From Dendrolimus kikuchii (Eukaryota > Arthropoda > Insecta > Lepidoptera > Lasiocampidae): a stretch of 64,000 nucleotides of DNA. This document shows, in pieces, positions 1-11,148 of the stretch. The DNA is taken from the NCBI GenBank assembly GCA_019925095.2, contig CM034388.1, positions 6,842,501 to 6,906,500 on the forward strand, read 5' to 3'. How positions within the stretch are numbered: position 1 is the stretch's first letter; each line of letters begins with the position of its first letter. The notes under the pieces were generated by a model, which saw nothing but the letters and a program-made list of their open reading frames with translations, made no database searches and had not been told where the DNA came from. Made by a program: the position numbers and the translations under genes.

Positions 1-2771
1 CATGGCCCTTAGTTCCCGGCGGCCCCGCTAGTCCCGGCTACGGCAGCGGTCGGGGTAACTACGGGGAGGAGGGTGCTAGAAATCTCCGGGTTACGGGAGG
101 CTGCCAACGTAACCAACTGACACTGGCAACGTACAATGGACGCACGATCAGGCTGGATAATCACCTCGCGGAATTGGAAGTAGAGTTAAGTCATATCAAA
201 TGGCACATTCTAGGGTTATCTGAAGTCCGAAGAGAGGGGGAGGATACTATAACCCTGGAGTCCGGGCACTTGCTCTACTTCCGAGAAGGTGATAAGGCCT
301 CCCAGGGTGGTGTCGGTTTTCTTGTCAACAAGTCCCTCGTTAACAACGTTGTGGAAGTCAGCAGTGTGTCGAACCGGGTAGCGTACCTAGTACTAAAACT
401 CACCAACAGGTACTCCCTGAAGGTGATACAGGTATATGCGCCGACCTCGGCACACCCTGACGAGGAGGTTGAGGCCATGTATGAGGATATCACTAAAGCC
501 ATACATGGGACGACCTCCGCACACTACAACGTTGTTATGGGGGACTTCAACGCCAAAGTGGGAGTACAAGAATGCGACGAACCGAAAATCGGACCTTATG
601 GCTTGGGGCGCCGAAATCACAGGGGGCAAATGCTGGTCAACTTCCTCGAAATGCAGGGGCTCTTCTTGATGAATTCGTTCTACAAGAAGAAGCTCCAAAG
701 GAGGTGGACCTGGCAGAGCCCCGATACTGTGACAAAGAACGAGATAGACTTTATCATGGCGGACAAGAAGCACATATTTAGAGATGTCTCAGTGGTCAAC
801 AGGTTTAATACCGGCAGTGACCACCGACTTATACGAGGCACTCTAAATATCGACTTCAAAGCTGAAAGACTCCGCCTGATAAAGTCTAATCTCCGACCTA
901 CGCCGCCCCAGATTATCTTAGGGTCCGAACAGTTCCAGCTGGAACTGCAAAATCGGTTCGAATCGCTGGAAACCACTGGCGATGTTGACGAGATAACCGA
1001 CAACGTGGTGAAAACAATGCGAGAGCTGGGCCGAAGCCACTTTCCACCTATGCGAAGAAGCAAACGCTCTGAACTCTCCACCGAAACCTTGGATCTCATG
1101 AGGATGAGACGTGAGATGCCATCTACTCTTTTTGCCTCACCGGAACATAGGGCTCTCTCTAAACGGATAAGAAAACTTGTAAGACGGGACCTCCGCTGCT
1201 CAAACACGCGAGCCATTCAGGCTGCTATAGAGCAGAATAGGGGGTCCAAAGTTTTCTTAAAACCATTGGGGAGAAGCCATCTTGCAAAAGTGAGGACAGC
1301 AGATGGCAGGGAGCTTACGTCTCACTCTGAGATCCTAGCGGAGGTGGAACGGTTCTACGGGCGATTGTATTCTTCGCGGGCGGAAAGACCTTCGGTTCAA
1401 GGCGCTAATGATCCACGTGCACCACTCACGCGCCACTATACGGAAGATATCCCGGAGGTCGACATTGGCGAGATTAGGACGGCACTCGGGCAACTTAAAA
1501 ATGGCAGGGCTCCGGGGGACGACGGTATTACAACTGAGCTCCTTAAAGCGGGAGGGATCCCAATCCTGAAGGCTTTAGCGGAGCTCTTTAATTCCGTTAT
1601 CCTCCGGGGCACTGTGCCAAGGGCGTGGACCAAGAGTGCGGTGGTCTTGTTCTTCAAGAAGGGTGATAAGACCCTCTTGAAGAACTATAGACCCATCTCA
1701 CTCTTGAGCCACGTCTACAAGTTGTTTTCGAGGGTCATCACGAATCGTCTCGCCAGAAGACTTGACGAGTTCCAACCACCGGAACAGGCTGGGTTTCGAA
1801 AAGGCTACAGCACCGTAGACCACATCCATACTGTTCGGCAGATTATACAGAAGACCGAGGAGTATAATCAGCCGCTGTGTATGGCATTTGTGGACTACGA
1901 AAAAGCCTTCGACTCTATCGAAACTTGGGCTGTTCTAGAGTCTCTGCAGAGATGCCGTATCGATTGGCGATACATCGAGGTGTTGAGATGTCTGTATGAT
2001 GCCGCAACGATGACCGTTCAGATCCAGGACCGGAGGGCGAAGCCTATACCTCTACGTCGCGGGGTGAGACAGGGGGATGTCATATCCCCGAAACTGTTCA
2101 CCAACGCGATGGAGGATGTCTTCAAAACTCTGGAATGGAATGAACGGGGCATCAACATCAACGGCGAGCGCATCTCCCACCTACGTTTCGCTGATGATAT
2201 TGTCGTCTTTGCAGAGACGTTGGAGGGACTTACCGACATGCTGAACAGCCTGAATGAATCCTCCCGACGGGTCGGTCTCGGCATGAATTTGGACAAGACG
2301 AAAGTCATGTTCAACGAACATGTCATGCCGAGACCGGTAAACGTCGATGGTTCCCCTCTTGAGGTTGTACAGGAATATGTATACCTTGGACAAAAGATCC
2401 AGGTAGGCAAACACGGTCTCGAGAGGGAAGCCAATAGGAGGATCCAGTTAGGTTGGGCAGCGTTCGGTAATCTTCGACATGTCTTCTCGTCGACCATTCC
2501 GCAATGCTTGAAGACGAAAGTCTTCGAGCAGTGCGTCCTACCCATCATGACATATGGTGCCGAGACATGGACACTGACAGCGGGACTGGTCTACAAATTC
2601 AAAGTCGCTCAACGGGCTATGGAGCGAGCTATGTTAGGTATTTCTCTTATGGATAAAATCAGAAATGAGGACATCCGTAAGAGAACGAAGGTAACTGACA
2701 TAGCTATCTACATTATTATATCACTAGAGTTTACCCCGCGGATCAATCTCTGGTGTGTACCTCTCGTTTAA
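1..2771 (+). CDS. RTE-type LINE endonuclease-reverse transcriptase, open at left edge, 3' truncated
   Basis: This is the polyprotein of a non-LTR retrotransposon, which nicks target DNA and copies its own RNA there. The frame is open from position 3, so the real start lies off the window. Numbered from the TTG at 174, the APE endonuclease shows GDFNAKVG (Asp 124) and SDHRLI (His 217). Upstream of 174 the frame reads TLATYNGRT, the usual endonuclease start. The reverse transcriptase shows FVDYEKAFD (near 574), GVRQGD, and the catalytic FADDI box (residues 672-676). No internal stop is seen, so the copy looks young. The family tail is lost after KVTDIA (about nt 2700); 21 unrelated residues follow to the stop. 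Loss of the 3' end is unusual, since LINEs normally lose the 5' end. RTE assignment is by motif memory; confidence in LINE identity is very high. Confidence 0.93.
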   Translation, partial: WPLVPGGPASPGYGSGRGNYGEEGARNLRVTGGCQRNQLTLATYNGRTIRLDNHLAELEVELSHIKWHILGLSEVRREGEDTITLESGHLLYFREGDKASQGGVGFLVNKSLVNNVVEVSSVSNRVAYLVLKLTNRYSLKVIQVYAPTSAHPDEEVEAMYEDITKAIHGTTSAHYNVVMGDFNAKVGVQECDEPKIGPYGLGRRNHRGQMLVNFLEMQGLFLMNSFYKKKLQRRWTWQSPDTVTKNEIDFIMADKKHIFRDVSVVNRFNTGSDHRLIRGTLNIDFKAERLRLIKSNLRPTPPQIILGSEQFQLELQNRFESLETTGDVDEITDNVVKTMRELGRSHFPPMRRSKRSELSTETLDLMRMRREMPSTLFASPEHRALSKRIRKLVRRDLRCSNTRAIQAAIEQNRGSKVFLKPLGRSHLAKVRTADGRELTSHSEILAEVERFYGRLYSSRAERPSVQGANDPRAPLTRHYTEDIPEVDIGEIRTALGQLKNGRAPGDDGITTELLKAGGIPILKALAELFNSVILRGTVPRAWTKSAVVLFFKKGDKTLLKNYRPISLLSHVYKLFSRVITNRLARRLDEFQPPEQAGFRKGYSTVDHIHTVRQIIQKTEEYNQPLCMAFVDYEKAFDSIETWAVLESLQRCRIDWRYIEVLRCLYDAATMTVQIQDRRAKPIPLRRGVRQGDVISPKLFTNAMEDVFKTLEWNERGININGERISHLRFADDIVVFAETLEGLTDMLNSLNESSRRVGLGMNLDKTKVMFNEHVMPRPVNVDGSPLEVVQEYVYLGQKIQVGKHGLEREANRRIQLGWAAFGNLRHVFSSTIPQCLKTKVFEQCVLPIMTYGAETWTLTAGLVYKFKVAQRAMERAMLGISLMDKIRNEDIRKRTKVTDIAIYIIISLEFTPRINLWCVPLV

Positions 2772-3060
2772 AGAGCAGGCGTTAATACAGGTTACATTCT
2801 AATATTTTTTTATGTATTTGCCCCCGGAAAATTCACTTCATTTTATATCGCAAACTATCTCATCTCCCGGGTTGAAAAGTATATACCAGGTGACTTAGAA
2901 ACTATTGCGAAAATAGTTTTTATGTATGTGAGACTGGCCAATTATAATCCATTTTGAAAATATGATTATATAATTAAAAATAGGTACCTGCGTTCCAATT
3001 TCAAAATTTCCCTGCACATTGTTTGTGAGCTAATTTAAATTATTGTGTCTCATTGAAAAA
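2772..3060. other. AT-rich spacer
   Basis: No coding sequence or recognised repeat is seen between the broken LINE and the mariner remnant. Confidence 0.5.
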
Positions 3061-3915
3061 TGGATCTGCGCCGGGAACATTTTTGCGCTATGATTTTTTA
3101 TGACTTCAAGTGTCGCCTGAAATCGGATGAATAGTACGATAGACTTCAAATGGCATTCAAGGATGAAGGCCCTTCTAAGACAACCATTTACTGTTGGTAC
3201 AACGAATTCAAGCGCGGTCGACTAATTTTGCCGGCTGTTACCGAAGAAAATGTGCTAGCAGTGAAAAATGTAGTCCAAGACAATAGGCGAGTTACGTATC
3301 AAGAAATTCAGCACGTACTGCAGATTAGATCGGGAAGCCTTCACGAGATTCTACAAGGACATACATCTTCGCGTGAGGAGGATAATTTCACACTGGGTGC
3401 AGCACAACCTCACCGATGTTCAGAAGCAGGACCGGGTGGAATTTTGGCGTGATATGATAAATAAATTTGAAACAGGCTCGTCTCGGCGTGTTTAAGACAT
3501 CATTAAAGGTGATGAGTCCTGGATTTATGAATACGATCCAGAAACGAAGCGCCAGTCGACGGTTTGGGTGTTTCAAAACGAATCCACTCCTACAAAAGTG
3601 AAGCGATCTAGAAGCGGGGGGGAGGGGGGAAGATTTTGATCGCGAGTTTTTTTAATTTGACTGACTGACTTTGAATTTGGTCAAACTCCTGGGTCACCTT
3701 CCTTACAGCCCTAACGTAGCACCATGTGACTTCTTTTTATAACCGAAAATAAAAAATCAGCTCAAAGGGATACAATTGTCTTCGCCAGAAAATGTGCTGT
3801 CCGCGTTCGAGCAAGCTGTAAACGAGGTGTCTCCGGCGGACTGGAAAATGTGTTTCAAAAACTGGTTCAGACGCATGAAACTTTGTATAGAAGCTTGTTT
3901 TCCGTGAAAGCTTAA
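3061..3915 (+). pseudogene. degraded mariner-family transposase
   Basis: This is a dead cut-and-paste transposase gene of the mariner (DD34D) type. The N-terminal helix-turn-helix region survives (SKTTIYCWYNEFKRGR, then VTEENVLAV). After a frameshift the linker is clear (HNLTDVQKQDRV), and the first catalytic Asp block is visible as KGDESWIYEYDPETKRQS. After about 3615 the catalytic core is largely deleted: the second Asp block is missing and the frame resumes near 3705 at the APCDFF-like block (here VAPCDFFL), followed by a recognisable C-terminus to about 3915. A stop lies just after the first helix, and another before the first Asp. Terminal repeats could not be placed. It is relic DNA inside or beyond the last Dbx intron. 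Confidence 0.85.
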
Positions 3916-4917
3916 CAGACAGATCGAGTTACTATTGCATTTTTTTATAGATGATGATTTTTTATATGTATAAACTTGAGAAATGCATGGGCTACCATAC
4001 AAACTTTCATCATTGCTTATTATATAGCAAAATTTAAACAGTTTTCAGTAACTATAGGTCTAGTTTTGGATCGTTGTCATAGTCGTATTAAATTTATATT
4101 TTTTTTTTTTGCCAGAAACAGATAAATAGATACACCGTTGCATAAGTGCGATTGCATCAGGAAGTAAGCAAGTTGCCAAATCCTTCCAATAAATAACTTC
4201 TTTCTTAAACAACTCCGCGTCGCAGTACAGAGGGAAAACCTCATGGGAAGTTCCCTCCAAATGGTTCTGATTGTGTGAATGACGAATGAGTTGTTATTAG
4301 ATAGATTAAGACATTATGTAGTCCTTCCAGAAACTACAGACAGTAGATTACGTAGAAAGATGTTAAAAATACCTACCTAAGTTTAGGAAATGCATAATAT
4401 ATTGAAGTTTTGAATAATTGGAACTGCCATAATAATATCAGTGATCTTATACTAATCAGCTCATAAATATATCGCATGGCTAGGCACGTATTATAAGTCA
4501 TACGTATAATCAAATTACAATTTGAAAACTTTAAACAATTTAATAATAAACTGGATTCGGGTCTCGGCTAGTGGAAATTAAGAAAACAGATGTATGATGT
4601 CTTAATCTCTCAACAAGCGGTTTTATAAGGGGACAGTGCGATTGTCATGCCTGCGGTGGAGCGGGGGAGGAGGTGACGAGTTAAGTGATTCTAACCCGCA
4701 TTTCCCCTCTTGTAGACCAATTAAAATATAGACAGGTATGTTATTTAATTAAATATCGGTACCTAATACATGATATATGTTACCAAGTTAACCAATTTAC
4801 GTTTGAGTTATAGTTTATATCATGAAAAGAAAATACTAAGTATATTAGTCCCTATATTTTAATGTTTTGCCTTCATAGTTAGTTCCCAATTGTTCACCAG
4901 AGGTCTCGAGCATAATT
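3916..4917. other. no gene recognised
   Basis: AT-rich sequence with short open frames that lack coding character. A poly-T run lies near 4100. Nothing further is seen. Confidence 0.5.
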
Positions 4918-5105
4918 AACAACAGCCCATATACGGCCCACTGTTGTCCTTGGACCTCGCTATTATTTTAGGTGAATGGTCTTTACCTTTCACCTTATAA
5001 TGTTTTCCTTCGTTGTTGGCACGTGGCAATTTTAACAAAAAGTAATTGAGTAAGAGAAACTGCTTAACGATACGTGCTTCCCGGCCAGGATTCGCACCTA
5101 TCTTA
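4918..5105 (-). repeat. tRNA-derived SINE, family S2, old copy
   Basis: Read on the minus strand, the head carries GGTGCGAATCC (5088-5098), one mismatch from the polymerase III box B. The tail ends in ATGGGCTGTTG near 4918. Related copies lie at 28001-28258 and 31125-31668, plus a tail fragment at 26926-27014. Confidence 0.7.
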
Positions 5106-5164
5106 TGATAAATTATTTAGTTTAAAAATGATACTTTAAGTAATAAAAACATAGTTGAACGTTC

Positions 5165-5850
5165 TAGTAGTTTTTAGTCTACTTCAAAACTGAGAAGGTT
5201 CTCAATTCGTCTGTATATTTTTTTTATGTATGTTACTTGATTTCTCCGTCAATTGTGAACCGATTTTCAAAATTTTTCTTGTAATCGAAAGGTTATACTC
5301 CCGAATTGGTCCAATTGTCGTTATGTCAGGATCTGATGAGTGGATTTCAAGGATTTATAGAAACTCACGAAAATTTTTAAGCAACTTCTTCGTAACGCGA
5401 TATCTACGTCAATTGTAAACCGATTTTAAAATTTTTCTTTATTCGTAAGTGTATACTTCCGAGGTAGACCCATGGTCACCAACACAGGGTTTGGTTAGTG
5501 GATTCCAGGGAAATCGAGAATAAGTAACTCTTATTAAAGAACGCCGAGCGCCGATATTTTTAGAAAAAAAGCTTGTATGTGCGTGAAGGTATTACATTTT
5601 CTACAGGCGTTTAATTTTTTATACGCATGTTAGGCGATTTCTTGGCCATGGTGGACCGATTTTCAAATTGTTTTTTATAACTCCCGAGATGGTCACCCTT
5701 AGTCACCAAGACAGGATCTGATTTGTGGATCGCAAGGAAATCGAGAGCAACCCTTATTGAAGAGCATATACACCGAAGAGTGAGAGGCAAATTTGTATAC
5801 GCGTGCCAGTATAATTTATTATAACAAAAAAAAACACTTCATACTAAAAA
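5165..5850 (+). repeat. modular repeat of the AACCGACTT family, copy 1
   Basis: It starts with a decayed family left end and the hallmark ggttctcaattcgtctgta. It then carries about three diverged modules, each holding a block like gaaccgattttcaaa, a block like atactcccga, and a block like caggatctga-tgagtggat. A close relative lies at 13620-14290. The family has left end AACCGACTTC and right end GAAGTCGGTT, which are mutual inverted repeats, so a non-autonomous DNA transposon is likely. Confidence 0.65.
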
Positions 5851-6033
5851 CCAAAAAATAAATACTTAACCAACTTCTTTCTACAACACCTCGAAGTCGG
5901 TGCCAAGTAAAACATAAAAAAACAACAACAAATTTACAAAATATAGTAATTTTTATGTTTTACCTAACACCGACTTCAAGATGTAGAAAGAAGTCGGTTA
6001 AATATATTATTTTTTTGGTTTTTAGTGTGAAGT
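5833..6033. repeat. long inverted repeat (about 85-nt imperfect arms)
   Basis: Arms at about 5833-5919 and 5950-6033 pair with a few mismatches around a loop of about 30 nt. Each arm contains the family motif (gaagtcggt or accgacttc) and a stretch like aaaacataaaaa. It overlaps the right end of the modular repeat and is probably a head-to-head pair of its termini. Confidence 0.75.
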
Positions 6034-6843
6034 CGGTTTTGTTTTTGTTAAAAAAAATCTATATTAAATAAAATAAAATAAGGAAAATTAAAACAAGGGA
6101 AAATAACTTGTAGTGCTCCATCAGCTGTAATTTAGGTTTTTAGTGACGTTTTCTAAGATTTTTAAATAACTTATTATTATGAAAAAATAAAGAATATATT
6201 GAAGTGAATTCGTTTCTTAGTTTGATAATTTAGTTAAAATAAGCGAAAGCACTTGTATAATCATATTATAAAATAAATCTCACTGCCCCTTCTAAGCCGT
6301 GTTACATCTTTGCCCGCGGCCGGCACCCAACAATTATTTAACGTCAAACGCAAGCGGCGAGGTAAGATTGCGAACCCGCGGGAGAGTTTGCACGATCCTT
6401 AATATGATTGTGTTATGAAAAAAACATATTGTAATAGATTATGCTTCATTATACCAAAGAGGTTTGATAAAGTTCTTGTCCGAAACATAAACAATATAAT
6501 ACTTAATAATAATTGTTTTTTTTTTCAAGCAACACACCTATAATGAAAATTACAAAACATGAAATATACGTATACCCCGTTCACGATAACTTGACGCGCA
6601 GAGTTACCAACAATCAAAAATATTAACATCTTAAGCTAGAGTCAAAAACACCTAAACTCGCGATAATTATTACAAAAATTCGACAAAAATGAAGAATAAT
6701 TTACTTTTTGTAATAATCTTTATTTATAACCTATTTTATAACACGATAGTGTGATGTTAATTTTTATAATTTGGTAACCCTGCGGGCCAAGTTATCTTAA
6801 ACGGGGAATACTACCTAGGCATAATATCTACATGTCTCTACAT

Positions 6844-6847
<4 letters not shown>
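6034..6847. other. no gene; one GC-rich patch
   Basis: AT-rich apart from 6290-6400, which is markedly GC-richer (gcccgcggccggcaccc) with no recognised repeat. That patch is a candidate conserved non-coding element. Confidence 0.35.

Positions 6848-6885
<38 letters not shown>
6848..6885. repeat. (TA)n microsatellite
   Basis: Uninterrupted TA dinucleotides. Confidence 0.95.
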
Positions 6886-6889
<4 letters not shown>

Positions 6890-7142
6890 CTTTTCTTTCA
6901 CCATATCCCAATTACTTGGGGTCGGCACAATATGTCTTTTCCTTCCACACTCTTCTATTCTGACATACCTCTTCTGTCACACCGCATATCATCATGTCAT
7001 CCTTCACACAATCCATCCATCTTTTTTTTTGGTCTACCTTTAAATTTGTACCCATCGATCTTGTAGTATAACATTCTTTTTGTCACGTGACTTTCATCCC
7101 TCCTCATTATATGCCCATACCAACTTAATCTTCTTCCTCTCA

Positions 7143-7146
<4 letters not shown>
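6886..7146 (-). pseudogene. LINE reverse transcriptase C-terminal fragment
   Basis: Read on the minus strand it encodes LSWYGHIMRRDESHVTKR, then GYKFKGRPKKKMDGL. This is the conserved C-terminus of many non-LTR retrotransposon polyproteins (the GH-MRR-E and GRPKKRWMD blocks). The reading then shifts and runs into the 3' tail (ccccaagtaattggg). Only the last part of the element is present, as expected for a 5'-truncated LINE insertion. TA microsatellites flank it on both sides; the apparent start of the open frame is merely translated (TA)n. Confidence 0.75.
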
Positions 7147-7203
<57 letters not shown>

Positions 7204-7208
7204 TATAT
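7147..7208. repeat. (TA)n microsatellite
   Basis: About 28 TA units, forming the 5' boundary of the LINE fragment. Confidence 0.95.
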
Positions 7209-8173
7209 AATATCACGTGCCACTTTACACACTGAATTAATTAAACCTTTTCTTATTAATTAGCACGTACTTTTGAACTATGACGTGGAAAATTCTAAAA
7301 AACTTGAGATAGTAGAGCTTAAATAATAGTATCAAAAGCACACAGGGACTCTTTATTTGAAAATATGGAAGACTTTATATTAATATATATATAACTATAT
7401 ATATATTATTAAAACACCTTATCAAATACCGAAACAAAAAACCGAAAATCTGCCAACGATAGCGTCGTAAAAGTCAGCAAGAACCGTAAAAAGCAACAAC
7501 ACTAAAAGAAAAGAAATAATTCGAACCGACCAATCTCGTCTATTCATTCTTTTATACTGTTTGAATCTAACCAATCGGGAACCAGTTAAAGGCGTCACTG
7601 TTTGTTATATTTATCCCTTTCTAACATAAAGAAATAAAATATGTTCGTCTCGCTTTATAACGCGTCTTTAAGACGTTATGCGGGTTATATTTTTATTTTT
7701 CGTTTTATTGTTAGCAATTTGCTTGTTTTATTGGCAAAGGATGGCGGAATGTGTTTGGCGTTCGATTTAAATGCGATTTTCTTTTGCTCTGAGGGTGGTT
7801 TTATTCTTTATGTTAAGATTATGGGGTGATATTGAGTGCGGGAAGCTTTGTATATTGAGATAATAGATTTTCAGATTTGTAGGTTACGCTTGTCTATGGT
7901 GCAGATCTACTATGGTAATTTTTAGGATGTAATATCTATAGATTTTGTAACAAATATCCTGCCCAATATTGTTTTTCCTTATAATGCTCCTAGAAAATTA
8001 TGAACCTATATAGCGAATTAGCAACCGACAACTGTAGGACCATAAAGGTATCTAGTGTAAGATAAGATATTTACAGAGTTTTTTAGCGGTAATTTGACGG
8101 GTGATATTTTACTGTGCAGTTTTAATTACACAAAATGTAACTACTTATAATTTTGGTTAAAAGTGTAAAATAG
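7209..8173. other. no gene recognised
   Basis: AT-rich sequence. A 62-codon frame at 7641-7829 is T-rich and resembles no known protein. Confidence 0.45.
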
Positions 8174-8365
8174 TTTTTTTTTATTGCTGGAGTACAGCAG
8201 ACAGGCTGACGGCCCAAATAGTGGTTACCGTCGCCTATGAACATTTGAAACAATAAAGGTGCTACCAATGTGCTGCCGGACTCGTAGATGGGACTGGAAC
8301 CTGGCCACTAATACCGGAACACAACTCAAGGTTGTTACGGCGGCATGCTCTAGACCAGCGGTGGT
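8174..8365 (-). repeat. S1 element, head-truncated
   Basis: It begins with the T-run and attgctgg (complement of the S1 tail) and continues through the shared tail block to the internal aacacaactcaaggttgttacgg segment. The S1 head is missing. Confidence 0.8.
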
Positions 8366-8970
8366 TTTAGTTGTAGAATATTATTTTTAAGGAAGAAGAA
8401 TGTATTTATGTTGAAAATCTCTACTGTTATAATACTTATATAGTGAATCGTGCTTTTTAGAGCTGCCGTAAGAACTTGCTGTCAGTTAAAGAACGATTCG
8501 ATTGAAGCTTTTGCTTGAGGATTATTCCAAAACATTAATATTTATGGTTAGTTGACACTAGCTATGCTACATACACTAATCGTACAGTGCCATATTTAAA
8601 AAAAGCTGAAATCTAGAAAGATGACGGTTTTAAGATTTTCATTCTTCTAAAAATATCGGCATTAGTTAGGTATTTGATAGTTTCGATTCGTAGCCAGGCA
8701 AAATACTTATAGCTGTTAGCGATTGTTTTTGTAAATCTAACAATATTTAGGTATGTAGGTATAAATATAAATGTTTTAATTGCTGTAAAACATAAAAAAT
8801 ATTGACCTCAAACTTGCCGCCTCTAAAATCTGCCGTGCTAATCTCCAGCCTACTTTCAATAGTAGCGCTATCTATTTTACTAATCTGTCTATTCCCCGGA
8901 AACATCGTCAGATATCGGGATAAAATGTATCCTAAGTATTAACTTGCGTTATACGCCAGCACTATGTCGA
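8366..8970. other. no gene recognised
   Basis: AT-rich sequence; nothing beyond a short resemblance to the repeat of 31903-32212 near 8455-8490. Confidence 0.4.
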
Positions 8971-9420
8971 TTTTTAACCGACTTCAAAAAGGAGGAGTTT
9001 TATCCGTGCAGGAACGGAGAAAGATTACAATTTCCTGCGGCGAGGCGGCCTGTCGTAAGAGGCGACTAAACAACAACCCACAGCCAGGTGGTAGAGTATT
9101 TGCCCGACTGGATGGCGACCACCCCTGGTCTAGAGTATGCCGCCATAACAACCTTGTGTTGTGTTCCGGCATTAGTGACCAGGTTCCAGTCTCCTTTAAG
9201 TGAGCACCAGCGCATTTGTAGTAACTTTGATGTTGCAAATGTCCATAGGCGATGGTAACCGCTTTCCATTAAGTGGGCCGTCTGCCTGTCTGCTGAACTC
9301 CTGCAATAAAAAATTAAAAATTAAAAAAAAGGAGGAGCTTTTAAATTCGTCTGTACTTTTTTTTGTATATTCGTTACTCGATTTCTACGTCAATTAATAA
9401 AAATTACATCAACTAAAGTT
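8971..9420 (+). repeat. AACCGACTT-family fragment interrupted by S1
   Basis: The family left end (tttttaaccgacttcaaaaaggaggag) is split at 9001 and resumes at 9331 (ggaggag, then attcgtctgtac and tttctacgtcaatt). It is the target of the S1 insertion between. Confidence 0.8.
9002..9325 (+). mobile_element. S1 element, full length, with target-site duplication
   Basis: A short retroposon of about 320 bp. It starts with atccgtgcaggaacgg, has no reading frame of its own, and ends ctgcaataaaaa plus an A-rich tail. The flanks are near-identical duplicates: aaaaaggaggagtttt (8986-9001) and the same with one added C (9326-9342). Its last 85 bp match the 3' end of the Jockey-like LINE at 53035-55725. 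Confidence 0.9.
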
Positions 9421-9425
9421 ACCAA

Positions 9426-11148
9426 ATTACCAATTAAACAACCACCAAACAATAACACCTATAACGCAAACAAACAAATACAGCAATCAATTAACAATAA
9501 GTCATATCTCCTTTTAGACAAACCTTTGCCTCTTAATTCGATAAGCGTCGGCAATTATCTCCTTTAGGGAAATCCCTCGCGGGGAGATTAATTTGAACGA
9601 CTGCCACCCCAGAACAATCTGGATGCAAGAAGGGAATATTTTAGAATCTATTATATGGGCTTCCCCGCATCTATTCTGTGTATTGACTAATTTTTGATCG
9701 GAGTTGGGATATCGTAACGGTGTCTAAACATAATAGTTATTTTATTTTTTATGAGTATAGTATAGTTATGAACTCTGAAATATAATATCATATTATATTT
9801 TACCTCAAAAACTACTCAACGGATATCGCTCAAATCAATTGTCATTGAAAATAGTTTTAAGTTCTACCGACTTGCTTTTTTTCAGAAATTTAGAATTTTT
9901 AGGACTAATCACTCCCCCCCCCCCCCTCTAATTAAAAAATTTGAGCAGGGAGCACAAACAGTGTAGGTTTGATCATGAAAGGAGAATATCTCGCCACTTA
10001 CTAGACAATTTATTGAGAGACATTATTTTTGGTGACCTGTCCAAACATAACACGTTAATTTATTATAAATTGCAAAATATTTTTTTATGGACATACCATT
10101 CCATAGATACATAGGTAGGTACAGTAGTGGTATGAAAATATTCGCCAGCTTTCAATTTGATTCATTCAACGTTCCACGAGCACATTTTACCTTTCCAAAC
10201 TAAGTCACAGAACAGACTTTTCCACAGAAAATTATATTTAACGATTTGACAATAAAGTTTAAAATTACTTAGATCAAAGTTGTTTGATTTTTATCTTGTC
10301 TAAGAAGATTGTTTAGACATGTAAAATCTGTTTATTGCTTTTAATATTTATATTAGGCATAGTGATTACATCCTGTTTGTTTTATTATTGTGTCTATCAT
10401 TGTCATCATTGCAATTTTCTTTTCTCACGTTTCTATATATTACAAACGTAAAATTTATTAAAATGTTGGCAGTATTGTTTCTTCTACACGTGTAAGCAAA
10501 AGTCGACTTTAAAGTGATAAACATTTTCGTTCCGTGACTGTACATATTTTATGTTTGTTCACCTAATTTTTGGTAATTTACAATTTTACCCCACTATTGT
10601 CTAAGAAAAGTAAGATAGCAATAAAAAGTAAGTAATGTATTTCAACGCCCGCTTATTAATGAACAATATTAAGATGTTTCACCAACGCAATGACATGCCC
10701 TCGTTTCAATGGTCATGGTTCGCTTCAGGCCGCTTAGCGAACGCAGGTTAGTAATCCATCTAAATACATATTTACGTATTACATACTATTTGAAACTGAA
10801 ACTAAGAATGAATCTTGTTTCTTCAGGCTCACAGCACCATCCGCTAATTTTGAAATGATACTTCTTTAGAATCGTTGTGATTTGAAACTCAATGAAACGA
10901 AAAAGCGACACTAAAAAGAGATGAACACATAAATCTATAGGACTAAGCCTGCGACAGAATGAGATACGAGTTTTACATTGTGCAACACAGATTGGAGTCA
11001 ATAAAACTGATGATTAAACATAAGTCCAATTTGGACCGAAATAAAACTGATAATAATATTTTTTAGATTAAAAACAGTGAAAATTTGAAAGTGATACTTA
11101 GAAATTTATTTTGAATTATAATATGTTGATGGATGTAGGCTAAAGGTT
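9426..11148. other. no gene; possible conserved element and a poly-C run
   Basis: AT-rich, with no supported ORF. 9500-9640 is compositionally distinct, less repetitive, and contains ggcaattatctcc and ccctcgcggggag. A run of about 14 C lies near 9914. Confidence 0.4.

Noticed and set aside
3061..3915. Active mariner transposase.
   Set aside because: Frameshifts, stops and loss of the second catalytic Asp block rule it out.
6997..7200. A 67-codon frame starting with a Tyr-Ile repeat.
   Set aside because: The first part is translated (TA)n; only the rest is real, as a LINE C-terminal scrap.
8964..9269. Several overlapping short ORFs that recur at 19430-19748, 21881-22217, 31260-31593, 60734-60942 and 63268-63450.
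   Set aside because: They are translations of S1 copies on either strand. The common GVANVHRRW-type ending is inherited from the LINE tail, not evidence for a gene family.
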